A stretch of DNA of 64,000 bases from Impatiens glandulifera. Taxonomy: Eukaryota > Streptophyta > Magnoliopsida > Ericales > Balsaminaceae. Shown here piece after piece: positions 1 through 13,414 of this stretch (positions are counted from its first letter, which is position 1; the number at the start of each line of letters is the position of its first letter). The position numbers were made by a program, and so were the translations under genes. The notes beneath the pieces were generated by a model, which saw nothing but the letters and a program-made list of their open reading frames with translations, was not told the origin of the DNA and did no database searches. The stretch covers positions 85,794,846-85,858,845 of the forward strand of contig NC_061862.1 in the NCBI RefSeq assembly GCF_907164915.1, written 5' to 3'.

Positions 1-484
1 TTGCTGACTGAAATATTCATCATTGAGTTGTCAGGAAGAAGAAATGTGGACACAGCAAACAGGTTTTTTTTCAAATTTTTTCTATATTTAATTCACATTA
101 AAATACATTTTTTATTTCGTATCTTAAAAAGAATATTCTTTTACATAATTGCAGTGAGGCCCAAGAAGAAGATTAAGTAGATGAAAATCATTAATTTCTA
201 GTTTTTTATTTCAACTTTGTTGTTCAAAACTATTTTGTTGTTTGAAATCTTTTGAATTTTTTTACTATGATATGATATTATGAGATAATTGTTATTTTAT
301 TAGATAATTGTGTTAAGAGAATTTATGTTAATTTTGTTATAATTAAAAATGTCAAGTATAAAATAATTTTTCTTGATGATTATTTAATTTAATAGAAAAA
401 TAAATAAATATTCAAATAAAATTGTAAAAAATAAATCAATATTATAATATTAAGAATTCCTAAAAATTAAATAGACCTTAGCAA

Positions 485-647
485 CGCTTAAATTAATGTT
501 ACCGACGCTTAATTAAGCGTCGCTATAACTTGCGCCCACCCTGCTTCTGGCGACGCAAGAATAAGTGTCGGTAATATCTTTGGCAACGCTTTTAAGGGTT
601 GGGAGAAGTCTTTTTAAGCGCCGCCGAAAGTCTTTTTTGTTGTAGTG
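485..647 (-). mobile_element. CACTA (En/Spm-type) transposon terminus with subterminal repeats
   Basis: Read on the minus strand, the sequence ending at 647 begins CACTACAACAAAAAAG, the classic CACTA terminal motif. It is followed by repeated GCGTCGC / GCGACGC / GTCGGTAA words, in both orientations, typical of CACTA subterminal transposase-binding repeats. I find no matching second terminus to the left within the window, so the element is either truncated or starts before base 1. No transposase coding is visible here. Confidence 0.7.
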
Positions 648-1283
648 ATATTTCAGTATAAAACTGATTAAGCAAAATATCGAAAGCTTTTTCAATAATA
701 CCGGGCATCTTTTTCTTTAATCTACGCATGATTAAATTTACACAATTAAGTTCTTATTTAATAGTTTAATTAGCACTAATAATTAATTAACTATTTTTAC
801 TTAACAATTTCCCCATTTTTGATTATTTAAATTAAATATTCAAAACTTAGTGATTTTATAATCAATTGTCTTAAGTTAATTAGCTAGTTTAATTTAACCA
901 TTTTTAACATGATAATTAAATTTTTTTTTTTAATTCTTAAGCAATTCAATTTTTGATGATTGACCAATAATTTATTAAACAATATTTGATCTAAAGATTA
1001 TCAACATAAAGATTAAGGATTCATCGTGTTGTTATTTCGTGATCTTAATTATCCTTAATAGGCATATCACAAACATGCATATTAATAGTTTGAAAAAGCT
1101 TTTTTAAATATGATGTATATTAATTTGTTTATAATGAATATATATTTAAGACATTCTTTTTTCTTTTGAAATATATAACCGTAGAATCTTAAAATTAATA
1201 TTTCTTTTTTTTATTTTGAACAAAATTTTAATTGGTAAAAATTGCTTTCAAAAAAATAACATAATCAATAAAATAGAAAAATA

Positions 1284-1328
<45 letters not shown>

Positions 1329-2424
1329 CAAAAACAGATGAATAAGTGTACTTTCTCTATTAAGAAATTAATGGTACTATATAATTAAAATATGACATAA
1401 CTAAAAGAAAAAAATTTAATTTATATCAAATGTAAAAGTTATAACTTACAAACACAATGTATATTGGTTGGACATATTAAGAACTAATTAGATCAAGTAT
1501 AAATTAGCTACATCCATGTATATTTTTATACTTTTGAGAGTAAAATTTATATCTCAACATTGACAAATATAATGTTTTCGCGAAAAATTAAATATGTATT
1601 CTCGTCAAGGTTAAAATGTTGGCAACAACATTGACAAATTTATTTTCATTTATTTTGGTAAACAAGAATTAAATTAGGCAAAGTTTTAATAGTAGTAATT
1701 GATACTTGTTATTTAGTACTTCATACTAAAAAAAAATGTAATTCAAATATTTTAAGGTAGATGTGTACATATGAGAATTAATTTTAAATCTTTAATTTTA
1801 TAAGCATCAAATTGTTTATTATTTTCAAATCATTACTTTAAAGATAAGAATCCATGTGATTATTGTGAATCAAATTTGAATTTATATACCAAAATTAATT
1901 TTAAATTAATTATATTTGAATAATATTAATTTATTATTTATTAGTAACACTCTAATTTTAAAATATTATATTTTATTAAAATTAAAGTATGATGCCTAAA
2001 TTTGAAAAAAAGTTAAGTTATTTAAAATGATGTAATATATAGATTTCTTTGTTTAAAATTATTATAATTAGATCATTCTTTATCAAATTATATATAAGCA
2101 AGCAACCACCGTTTGCCTTCCTTGCCTTCCTTGGAGAAGTTCCTACATATTAAAATCGGAGATCTCTGGAATCCCCTTTTGAAAATCTGGAGCATAGGCC
2201 GTTGGAAAGGGAGATCGGATGCATGATCAGCGCGCGGTCGAGTAGGGTTTATGAGACATCGTTTTCTTTAAATTCATCGTGACAGTTTCTTATATGCATA
2301 TCCCCTCTTCCTGAAATGATGAGGCAGACATTTGACATCATCTTCATGAAAAAAGAAATCGGTATTTACTTTGGAGAAGGAAGCGAAGAGGAGCGATTGA
2401 TTGATTGATTGATTTCATCTTCCC
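648..2424. other. AT-rich intergenic stretch
   Basis: I see no gene here. It is AT-rich, with an (ATA)n microsatellite at about 1284-1327. Nothing else can be supported. Confidence 0.6.
1284..1327. repeat. (ATA)n microsatellite
   Basis: About 14 uninterrupted copies of the trinucleotide AAT/ATA. Confidence 0.95.
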
Positions 2425-2736
2425 TATGTTACCTGCCTGCGTTTACACAGGCAAACAACTTCACCGATCGTCTCTGTTTTTAGGTTTTCTTTTGTTTGTT
2501 TGTTTGTTTGTTTTCTGAAAATGGTCATGAAAACAGAACAACATAACATGAATCTTATGCTCAAATGGTTAATTATTATGTTATACAGGAACGGGAAGGG
2601 AAAAGCCCGATTACATAGCAACCATAGATGTGGATCCATATAGGTTTCGTAGGCAGGCGACGAATTACATCATTATGGATGGAATGCTTGCATTTCTTGC
2701 TATCAAGATTCTGAAGTATCTGATCGTTTTCTCTAG
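2425..2736 (+). pseudogene. Selenium-binding protein (methanethiol oxidase) pseudogene fragment
   Basis: Two adjacent exon remnants match the N-terminal part of plant selenium-binding protein (SBP). The first (2425-2451) encodes YVTC then VYTG, broken by a 4-bp CTGC duplication that shifts frame. After an intron remnant, the second (from 2589) reads GTGREKPDYIATIDVDP. A deletion follows, and in another frame GDELHHYGWNACISC, the conserved SBP block around the CxxC selenium-binding site, ending at a TAG at 2734. The intron sits where an SBP codon is split (ACA G|GA ACG), so this is a fragment of a genomic copy, not a retrocopy. The donor is now GC instead of GT. Most of the ~490-residue protein is missing. 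The family call is firm because several conserved blocks appear in order; the gene is dead. Confidence 0.8.
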
Positions 2737-4749
2737 TGTAAGTTATGAAGGAATTCTAGTTCCACATACATGTCCGTGATCTCGCAAATATTTGTCTGCA
2801 ATTTGTTTACATCCGTGTAAGTTATAATCCTAAATTTTCCTAATTCTTTATTAGTTATTTTTATTCATTATCATTTAATAAAGAAAATTCGTTAAATATA
2901 TGTTTTAAATATATGTCAAATAATATGGATAATTTTTCATTAGAATTTTAATGCAATAATAGGTTTTATTTAAAAAATATTATATATTAATTTTATTTAT
3001 TTTTTCAATTTATTTATTTAATTTATTATACATGATTTATTTAATTTATTATACATGATTATTTGAATAACATTATACACAGGAATATGATTATGATACA
3101 TCAACCTTCCTTATGAGTTCAGTATTTTATTTTTTTTTATTTAAGACGTTCTATAATAAATTATTAAATTATAAGAATTCAAACTTAAACCATGCATGTT
3201 AAGTTTGAAAATAAATAAACATATATTATACCTTTAATATCTTAAATGTTTAAATAAAAATTTATTTTTTACACTAAACTTATAAAATTATATTTTTTAT
3301 TTTTATTTTTTACAAAAACAATTTTTGCATTTAAGTTATTAAATTATTTTTATTTACATACACATTTTTTTACTTTAATAAAATATAACTTTAAATTTTA
3401 TTATTTTATATAAATACGAATTTTCTATAATAAAATGTAATTTAAATTTTAAATGCATTAAATATTATTTAGTTTTATACTTATATATTTTTATATTGAA
3501 AATATTATTTATTTTTTAAATACTTATTTCTTATATTAAGAATATTATATATTTTCTAAATATTTATATTTATAAATAATTTTAAATTAAACTTATATTT
3601 ATGATTAATTCTTAAACACACATTTTTATTGAATTTACATTTAACTTATTAAATTGTTATACTTTTAATATTTCAACAAATTTAATTAAAATTTTGTATT
3701 AAAATTATTAAAAACTTATTTTGTTTTAAATTTTGTCTTTTTTCTATTTAATCAAATATAAAATAAATAAAATTTAAATCAAAACTACTACTTTAATTTT
3801 TATTATTTATAAATTAATTATTAGTTTTTTTTACATGGATTTGGTTAAATTTTATTTTCTTACTCATTTAAATGCTTATTAAATGTCTCTTATATATGAA
3901 TTTTCTTAAACAAGAAGTTATCAAGTATTCTTTCAAAAGATTTGTCTTTTGCACGGGTCAAATTGAAGAAATTAATTAATGCTTCGAATAGATATATTTT
4001 TAAACCCTATTTTAAATATATAGTCAAACTTTAAGTCTTTTAAGAACCTTAGTTTACTTTACTAAGTTAACAAACATTTTGCAAAAATAAATATTTTATG
4101 CTATAATATTAAAAAAAAAAGTTTAAAATGAAAAAAAAAAAAATGTATTTTACTATTTTTATTAATAATTTGAGTGAAATAAAAATGATATTTGAATATA
4201 TTGATATTTTTATAAAAAATAATTATAATTCTTTTTAATAAGTTTTAATTTAACATTTTTGTTGAACTTTTTGTGGGTGTCTTGTTTCTTTTCTTTTTTC
4301 ATCGTTGCATTTTTTAGATTTAACATTTTGTTTAGTTAGATCAATTTTCTATTAATTTTTGTAATATGAATAATACTCTCAACGGTGGAGGTTGACTGAA
4401 TTTAGTAACCATTATCAAATGGTTGTGATTGTTTAATCTTTTATACTGTTAATTTTATTTTTGTAAATTATTAATATAATTTGATATTTGTTTTGATTTT
4501 GTAGATGTTATTTGGTATTATTTAATAAATAATTTCTTGAGAATTAATTTCTTATAAAAAATAAATAAATAATTTTTTTTTTGGACAATTTTACATTAGT
4601 TAATGTTTTAATGTATTTAATCAGAGTAAAGAAATATTACAATCATAATAGTTAGAACAACAGAAGAAAAATTATTTAGATTCTAAAAGATATTTGAACA
4701 TCATAAAATTTGATCTTGTAGAACTTAAACATGATTAATCTAGTTTACA
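2737..4749. other. AT-rich intergenic stretch
   Basis: Very AT-rich with no credible coding. I see no recognisable element up to the plastid-derived insert. Confidence 0.6.
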
Positions 4750-5230
4750 AATTGAGCCACATTCAATGAAAGACCCGTCAAGATTGGGTAATAGACATTC
4801 TAATTTTTGTTGTGTCACGTACGTGGAAGAAAGAAGTGTTTCCATGACTCTACCACCCAGCCAATTCTGTTTCACTTAATCCCTCTTTCATGGCCCCATA
4901 TCTTTCCGGCTAAGGAATGAGAAATCTTTCTCCTGTTACAAGAATCCAATTTTCATTTCATCCGGGAAAAGCCATCTTTTTCTCAATAATGTCTTTGCCA
5001 TTTGATCCAATAGCCTTCCGTTAGATAGGAAGAGATTTGATAAATACTGAGAATTCTCGGATAGAGTATTAGAACGGAAAGATCCATTAGATAATGAACT
5101 ATTGATTCTAAGCCATCTCTGGCGATTAATCAACAATTTGAAGCGCTTTTCTTGCGTATTCTTGAGAAACCAGCGGTTATATAGAGATGGAGGAGGACCT
5201 GTTTGGGAAGTAAGAAGCCGCTTCTGAATT
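4750..5230 (-). pseudogene. ycf2: Nuclear plastid DNA insertion (NUPT) carrying the 3' end of ycf2
   Basis: The minus strand from about 5230 down to 4895 translates into the C-terminal end of the plastid Ycf2 protein. Recognisable blocks are [53 protein letters not shown] and [14 protein letters not shown]. The native frame is then cut by a TAA, after which QEKDFSFLSRKDM and the original stop region can still be read. Sequence below about 4890 looks like the plastid spacer downstream of ycf2. It is locally more GC-rich than its flanks. The premature stop and substitutions show an old, non-functional nuclear copy. The exact ends are approximate; a comparison with a plastid genome would fix them. 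Confidence 0.9.
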
Positions 5231-6551
5231 TCGAATAGTATTTAGATTAACAAAAATAATATAATTCAAAATAAATCTCTGTAAAAAAAATAGTTTTTAA
5301 TTTTTAGAGCGCTAAGTAGGTGGTCCCTAGGCGTCCTATCTCGCCTCACCCGTGGGCTGGCCTGCATTCACGCTATAGAAACAACTCTGTAATCAGTTCC
5401 TCTATGGACATTGACCTGAAGAAACCTTTTTATGTTCTTTTATGATTTAACTTACCGAGCATCATGTGATTATTAATATTTGTTGGATGTGAACGGATTC
5501 CGTTCATTTATTAATCTTTTTTTTATATTAAATTCATCAACAAAATATTTTTAAAAAATAGATATGAAAATATGTTATACCAAAGTATTTTATTTAATAT
5601 TTTAACTGATAATATAAAATAAAAATAGTAATTAATAAATGAATCAAACTGTTTTCCTTTCTTTCAAATAATGTCTAAAAATTTAGGCTTATTTGATATT
5701 TTATTGTAAGTACATGGCATGTTTTATCTTCTTTTTGTTTAATCCTTCATTTTGTCTCTCGTTTCGATCAGAAAAGTTTGATTCAGAGATTATTTTCTTT
5801 CGCATTGACCTTCTTCGACTCAGGTTCCATTTGGAGAATTCTCGTGTTCAGGTATCTGAATTAGATTAATGTAACTTCAGATTGATATTTTTATAGCAAC
5901 TTATATTTTTCGACTAAACATTCATCGCACAAGATTTTTATTCAAAAAGAATTATCTATAATCAACTGAACAACAGCAATAAGTTTCTAAATCTGAGTAA
6001 ACAATTTCAAATACCACTCCATTTTCAAATGGGATAACTAAACTCACATTTGAATCAAAAATATGTGTGTAACTAAATATAGGGAACACCAGATACTTAA
6101 ATCATCATCAAAAGCCTATTTGTAACAACAAATTCCCATTTCTTGGTACAAATATTGAAACTAACATGTATTAGGGCAGAAGCCAAAGGAAAAAAAAAAC
6201 TATATAGCCCATGTAGTTGGTTCGATCACGGATAACTTTTTCCCATGACGTTTAGGCAAAGAAATAACTACAACCCTTTGTGGAATAACTAAAAACCAAA
6301 AATAAGCTCGAACTTAAAACCTAATTCTCCTAGCATTTTCTTTACATAGTATGCAAAACAAAAAATGGTTGAGATCGTCTCAACCTCATGAAAACTGTAC
6401 ACCAATAATATTAACATATATCGAAACTTGGTGGATGATAATGATGATGATGATCATATATCTATATAATATAGTATGGATGAAATTTGTATTCTCGGGG
6501 GAAAGAATGTCATCACCTCGTCAGATGAACCATGTGTGTGTGTGAAAGCTC
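5231..6551. other. Intergenic, 3' flank of the TPK gene
   Basis: No gene recognised. A moderately GC-rich patch at about 5305-5400 follows the plastid insert but I cannot assign it. The part nearest 6551 probably contains the TPK 3' untranslated region. Confidence 0.5.
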
Positions 6552-8860
6552 TCAATGATGACTTTCCATTAGATCTGCAAGAGTGATTTTCCCGCAGTTT
6601 CCAGTGTCTAGCCGATCAAATTTCTGACATATTTGAAGAATGTCCTTCTCTGTCACCTTCCCCATTTCTTTTAGTTTGTAGATCACATACTCAGACTTGC
6701 TGCAAACAAACTCAATAATTATGGCCAACAAACCTAACAAGAACGCAAACTAAAGAAAATGAACAGATTTAATGACAACGACGTAAGTATGAAGAGTTCT
6801 TTTGCAGAGATAAGTCCAAGAGTGATGAATAAGTTAAAATATGACGCATTATTAAAGCATAAGAAACAAATAATTGACATTAAGAAGAAGAAAGAACCAA
6901 TACAACACTTTGCAAGTAGTTGTTTTTTTCAGTCTGTCCAACCAGACTTGTTGTTTGGACATTTAGACTTTTTTGTTTTCTTCTTATTTGGCTCAAATAC
7001 AAAATTGACCTAATGTTACAGATAAAATAAAATCATCACATCATTTCCTCAAAGAAGACATCATGTAAATTGTAGAGTCCACATCCATAAGCATGTGAAG
7101 TATATAATGGAAAACTGGAGAAGTATCAGAAAATCGATCATTGCTCTGTTCTCAAATCATTTCAGAAAGCAAAAGCAAATCCATCCAAGCCCGCCTCAAT
7201 TCATACTTAATCAGAGAAATCAAATCCACAAAATCCAAAGGATGGATAAGACAAATGCATACACATCTCAATGTCTCAAAAGACAATTTAACCTGCTAAT
7301 CTTTTTTAAAATGTTCAAAAGGCTTCCTTTAGGAAATAAAAAATAAAATGGCAAGCAAATGTTAATGAACATCTCAATTTTTAAATTATTTTTAGACCTG
7401 GGTTTTTACGCTATAGAAGACTAGCAAAGCATCCCACCATAATGATCCCCCTCCTTTTCAATCGAGGTGCTTCAAGTGGGAATCGAACATCCCAAATTAG
7501 TTATCACCAAAACATATTTAACTTTTTCATTTTCAACTTCTAAGGTCTACCTTGATCCCACCATAAAACATTATCAGCAAGCAATCAGGGCATTCTTAGT
7601 GGGAAACTATCAGCAAGCAATCTATTAAATATAGGAATATCTGAATTCATGCATGAGTCTATAGGAAATGATCAAATCAATTCACATTTGATACATTGAT
7701 CAGATGAAGAATAATAAAACTTACCTCACAAAACCATTATTGTCAATATCAGCTGCAAGAAACTGAGAAACAGTCATATCCTGACCAAGCACCCATTTAG
7801 CCATCATTCTCTGCCGCTTGTCTACTCTTGCCTCTGCCAAGTAAAGAAAAGCTCGTGCAACAGCAAGTGTTGAAACAAGCAACCAAATCGAAGCAAAAAT
7901 CCGACCAGCCATAGAATTGAAAGCCCTATCTCCATATCCAACAGTAGTAACCGACATAACAGAGAGATAAAACGAATCTATCCAACCTAGTTTCTCCACA
8001 AAATGCATGACAGTAGCTCCAAGACCAACACAAAGAACCACAACACCTAATGCTAATGCAACCTTCATTCGAATCCTCATCCTCCCTTTCTTAAGATCCA
8101 CAAGATAAGAACCATGATTATGATCCTTCTCTGCTCCAGATTTTACAGCCCTGAGTAAGTAATTCTCTTGCAAATCAAGAACATAACTGACCATTCCAGT
8201 CATTAAAATATCAATAAACCCAAAACCCACCAAGACAAACAAAATGGAGAACAGTTTGGTGGAGGTAGTATTGGGAGTAATATCACCATACCCGATTGTA
8301 CACATGGTTACAATACAAAAGTACAATGCATCAACAACTGGGTGGGTTTCATGAGCTGTGAAGTTATGACGATTGAAAGAATAAATAATCACACCCAGAG
8401 ACAAGTAAATTAACAGAAGAAAAATAGCCTGACGAACAATCGAGATAGAGTCGGAATGAGGGGACTTTGTTGTAGACTTGGGATGTTCAATCTCGTTGAT
8501 TGTGGCCATGGCAGGAGCAGTTTTTGACCTATGAAGATTGCTTTTGGTGATGGTATAGTTAGGATCAACCAACCAAGAGAGAAGGGATTGGGTTTCTTGA
8601 TTAACTGAGCCATCTGCGGATGCGGAGGAGGGTTTGGGGGAGGAGAGAGTTAGGGCGTCGAATAGATTGGTAGAAGAATTGTTGGTGGTGGTGGTGGAAG
8701 GTGATGAAGGGCCGAAGATTAGGCGTTCTTTGACTTCGGATGGGGTCATCGGAACGGGAAGGGCGATGACATCATCTTCCGGTAAGGTGTAGAGAGAAGA
8801 AAGGGGAGATGGTTGTGACCGCCTTGGGCTGACAAAGGGTAGAAGCGGCTCTTTGTCCAT
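6552..8860 (-). CDS. TPK: Two-pore (tandem-pore) potassium channel, TPK/KCO family
   Basis: Two coding exons, 8860-7725 and 6699-6552, join at a canonical GTAAGT...AG intron to give 427 residues, the usual TPK length. TPKs are K+ channels of the vacuole or other endomembranes, working as dimers, each subunit with two pore domains. Visible features: an N-terminal tail with RSKTAP at residues 111-116, a fit to the 14-3-3 mode I motif; first pore filter TIGYGD (188-193); second filter TVGYGD (306-311); hydrophobic segments around each pore; and C-terminal EF-hands. The first EF-hand (DIDNNGFV/SKSE, from residue 371) is split by the intron; the second is DRLDTGNCGKIT. Both pores keep GYGD, as in true TPKs and unlike one-pore KCO3. 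Assignment to a specific paralogue is not attempted. The start is the first Met of the open frame and gives a family-like N-terminus. Confidence 0.95.
7380..7500 (-). mobile_element. Possible SINE remnant in the TPK intron
   Basis: The minus strand contains TGTTCGATTCCCA, close to an RNA polymerase III B box, inside the 1-kb TPK intron. No clear A box or target duplication is visible, so this is tentative. Confidence 0.3.
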
Positions 8861-11164
8861 GTGATGAATAGGCTGATTGTTTGTTAGTATGATGATGGAT
8901 TATTTGAAAAGGGTGTGGATTTGATTCGGAATCAAACTGAAACCCAAAAGGGAGAAACGGTAGCGAAGGAGAAAAGCACCAGTTTTTCCGATTCCCAACG
9001 AACGATCAAACTAATTTATGAATGAAAGAGAAAGAGAGAATCGATTTACATACAGAGAGAGTGGTGACTGCCCATTCCCTTTGACGCGTGGTTAAGAGTT
9101 TTCTTTACGATCTTGACTTGCCCATTTCAATATATGTATTTATTTGGATTTACTCAATTCAGATAAAACATTTTTATTCACTTTTTAAAATCAAATTGAT
9201 AATTTTAAATAACTTATTTTAAAAAAATATATTTTTTATAATAAATTAATTAATGAATATAAAGGTCACCCATATGAGAGGGATATTTAAATAATTCAAA
9301 ACCAAATCTTTCATATTTATTTGGTTGATTTTATGTTTTTAATCTTGTTTTGTTAGATAGAATTTTGATTTTGATTTTTTATATATCGAATAATATTACC
9401 AGACGTTGGTGGGTTGTGTATTGTTTATATCCTACGACGGATCGAGAGTTGTTTTTAATTTTTTCAATAAAAAATTTTTAAAACGGATTTCTTTCAGTTG
9501 GATGTCCTCTTATTATTTGTATAATTCAGTTAATTGAACATTTTTCAACGTTGTTTACCAAGTTTTAGTAGAACAATTTTTACTATCATTCAGAATATTT
9601 GGTAAGGATTTTATTTTAATTAAATAAACTATCATGACACCCCACCCCCACCCCACCGACTTTTCAACTGGATCACTCCAGTGTGTATTTGTTAAAGATT
9701 TTAATGACATTGTTTGATTGATTTATTCAGCTTACTATATTTCATTATTTACTTTAAAGTTAGATTTTCTTTTTTAGAATTTTAATTATTGTAAATATGT
9801 GATATTATTTAACGTTAGTTTGTTGACGTTATTTTACCATTTAATTTTTTATAGGTAATTTTTTATTTGAATTAATGATAATAATTATTTTTTTTAAATA
9901 TAAATATAAAAGTTTAAACATAAATTTATAGATGATTTAATAAGATTTAAAAAATACAAGTGAAATAATTGATCATCATGTTTAGACTTTATTCCATTAA
10001 AATTATACTAACCAGGTTGGCTTATTATGATTAGTCCACTAGTGTTGATATTGATACTTGTATTATAAATTATAATAACAGACAATATTAATATTTTCAG
10101 TCCTTTTCAGTTACCTGATTTTTAAAATATATACTTATTTGAAATATTCTGACAAATTCATTAACTCAAGTCTTCCTTCATGTGATGAAATCTATCATGC
10201 ATTTATTTTTTCTCAAAAATTCCCATGTCAACAAAATGTCCCAAATCAATGTTTAAATATTATAATTTTCATAAAACAATACTTCCCTATAAAATCCTGT
10301 GTAAGTAGACCAAGTTTCAATAACACAAGAAGAATAAGGACATTGATTTTATAAAAAAAAAATACAAACTTTAAAGGCATATTTGAATTCTTATGTTTTT
10401 GTATAATAATTATGCTTACTAAATTATTTAAAATTATATTTTCAATAAAATACAAACCAATATAATTTATAATCTACCATACCATTAATTTTTATAATTT
10501 TAATTTATATTTTTTTAAATATTTTATCATATGTGAGAATTAACATGAACCGAATATATTTTTAATTTAAGTTCACATGTTAAAGTTTTTAATTTAAGTT
10601 CACAAGTTAAACTGGTTTTTATTAATGGGTATTAAATTCTAAACAAAACTCTTTGACACCCTAATAAATAAATTATGTCAAACTAATCTTAATAATATAT
10701 ATTCAAATTATTTTTATTATATATTTTTCCATAACCAATTTCACATAAAATTGAAATTAAAATTCTAATGTCAGCTAAAACATCAAGAATCATTCAGCTA
10801 GAATCAAACAAGGCCTATATTTTCTTCAATTGAGATTGTCAAAGTTGAATAAATCAAAATTATAAACAACTTGTGTGGAACCCAATAAAATTAAAATAAT
10901 GTATTATTTAGAATAAATTAAATTCAACTTCGGCAACTCTTAATAATATTATAGCAAATCAATACATCATGAATACAACCGTGATAAACACTTAAAAAAT
11001 AAATGGAGGATTGATAATATTGACAGAAGATGAATGCAATAGAGAATCACAGCCAATGAAGAGCAAGAATAATAAATATCATATCATACATAATGCTGCT
11101 AAGAAATAGTTGTTGTCCAAAGTCTTAGAATACAAGTAAATTAAATTATTCAAAATTGGGTATT
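8861..11164. other. TPK upstream region and AT-rich intergenic DNA
   Basis: The first ~200 bases are relatively GC-rich and purine/pyrimidine-biased, as expected for a plant 5' untranslated region and promoter. The remainder to 11164 is AT-rich with no recognised gene; its last part is the 3' flank of the PDCD5 gene. Confidence 0.5.
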
Positions 11165-13414
11165 CTAGTCATCATCTTCAAGAACACTCCTTCGCCTCTG
11201 GATCTAAGATATTGAAAACAGTTTTCGTTGTTTAGTTTTTGTTTGAATTATACTTTAAGTTTTCTCTAGATTTTGCTGTATTTTTTTTTCAATTTAAAGA
11301 ACCCAATAAAAGATTATCTGGGCGATTGAACAAGTAGTAGGAGAATGGGTAAGACTTACAGTAACTTTGGTCTGTTTGCTGGTCTGTGTATTGATCTGTT
11401 CAAGCAATGATATAAGCTTCTCTTCAGAAACCTAGCAATATATGATTTCCATAAATTAGTCACATCAAAGAAAAATAATAATAATAATAATAATAGTAAA
11501 GGAGCATATAATCGGTCATATTAATACTTCTTATTAACAAATCAAACTCACTTTCTCAGCAATCTGACCCATCTTGAAAGCTCTAATTATAACATCTTCA
11601 ACTCCCCTAGCTTTCTCAGGTTTCACCAATGCAATTCGAGCAACTGTACAATTTTCAACGCAATTCACAATACAACAAGCAAATTAGCCACTTTCCTGTG
11701 CCAATTTTTTCAAATATATTCAATCTAAAGTAAAAGCATCCAAAAAGTAAACACTTTTATACTAAGCATATGAGAGACGCCAACTGTTTCTATTTCATTC
11801 TTGGTCAAAACCCATTTTGTCCTAAAAGGATGACTAAAATAATACATTCCCATTCACATCCAGAAACAAAATAAATTGTTGAACCTGTCTCTCACTAAAT
11901 TTACTTTCGTATTAAGAAGTGGATCTAGAAACAATAATGGGGCCTTGCGCACTTTTTCAAAGATCCTGTGTAAGGTAACTTCCATTCCTATAAATTTCAG
12001 TCGACTTCTAATGATTTCGTGTTTCTTCTTTAGATGCTACTTCTCATTTTTTCCACCTATTTTTTATTTTTGGTAATATTGTAAGTCCATAGCTTCCTAG
12101 GTGACAAACCCTTGGAAAAGATCATGAATACCTAATATGTTGTTGCGGATACAAAACAATTCCACCTTAACCTATTAGACTCGCAAAGCAATCCACACTT
12201 TAATACTGATCTTAACTAGCTCAAAGCCTCAAACACAAATTATGTACAGCTTCAAAACAAATGATAGGTATTTAATGTGTTTGAGACACCTAATAAAAAT
12301 CAAATGGCTTTAAACATCAAACCCCTGAGCATATAATAGAAATATTATTGATAGCAACACTAATTTCAATTGATGTATAAGACATATGTAATACTCAGGG
12401 TTCTAAAGATGTTATTTAATCATCCTAACTTTCACCTAATCCCCTTACAATTGAAAGTTCCAGAAAGTACTATTCAGTGGCTATACTTCTGAAGTGATAA
12501 AAATAAAAATAAAACATTGAGTTGGTTAGAAAATCTAAGTGACAAAAAGAGTCAATGGAACCCAAGGAAGACATCATACACCAAATATAGTATTTTATCC
12601 ACAAAATCCACTCATTTACAAAATATAAATAGTATGCCTTTATATCCATGCACAACACAACTTCATTCAAATCTTTAACCAAGTCAAAGAATTCACTAGG
12701 GGAATAACTAAATTTCCTGATCAGTAAAGTGCGAATAACGATCAAACAACTCATGGGGATCTGTCTGCAATTTTTTTAGAACAAGCAAAAATGTTTAATT
12801 CTGAGGACAAACTTACGTCTTTGTCGCGCTTCAGAAGACACAATCTGAGTGAGCATCAATTGTCTCCTCTCCTCTGCTTCCCTAGATTAATTATTTCCAT
12901 AATTCAAGTGAAAAAAACATTATTTAAGTTGGATAAGAAAATCATAAAGGTGATACAATAACAAAATCCGAAAAGAAGCAAACCTTTTAGCATCTTCCTG
13001 GCCTGCCTGCTGTTCAGAATTGTTCTGATTTCCCTGTTTATCATCAAATAATATAATCAGTAACAACACAATTCATGGACCACAATCCAGTGAACAGAAC
13101 TACTTACAGCACCACGTTGAGCCATAAGCTCCTGCATTCTTCGCTGCCTTATCGCTTCGAGTTCAGGATCAGCCTATAACCCAAAATTAAATAAAGTAAC
13201 AGATATTCGATTAAATCTAGGTACATATAATGAAACTAGCCAAGCGTACGATGGAGAAACCAGTGAACAAAAACAAAACCTAAATGCATAAGTGAACTTA
13301 AACAAAAGATGCCAAAACCATTGGAAATTCACGATTAACCCTAACAGTTCATGAACCATATGACGAAGTTAGATAAATACTTGCACAGAGAGGGAAGGAA
13401 TGACGAATTACCAT
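11165..13414 (-). CDS. PDCD5: PDCD5/TFAR19-type DNA-binding protein
   Basis: Seven coding exons: 13414-13412, 13173-13108, 13033-12984, 12881-12817, 11643-11552, 11431-11360 and 11203-11165. Phases agree throughout and the CDS is 387 nt (128 residues), the family length. The family is a conserved small, mostly helical nucleic-acid-binding protein, called programmed cell death 5 in animals; its plant role is poorly defined. Diagnostic blocks: start MADPELEAIRQRRMQELMAQ; a polar linker GNQNNSEQQAGQEDAKR; REAEERRQLMLTQIVSSEAR; LARIALVKPEKARGVEDVI; and the C-terminal IQRRRSVLEDDD. The first coding exon holds only the ATG, which is directly followed by a GTAAT donor. The next intron towards the 3' end beyond exon 4 is ~1.2 kb. 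It lies head-to-tail with the PCD gene. Confidence 0.95.

Noticed and set aside
12470..12754. 94-codon minus-strand ORF
   Set aside because: It lies within a PDCD5 intron; its product is AT-codon noise (Phe/Tyr/Leu/Ile-rich) and unlike any family I know.
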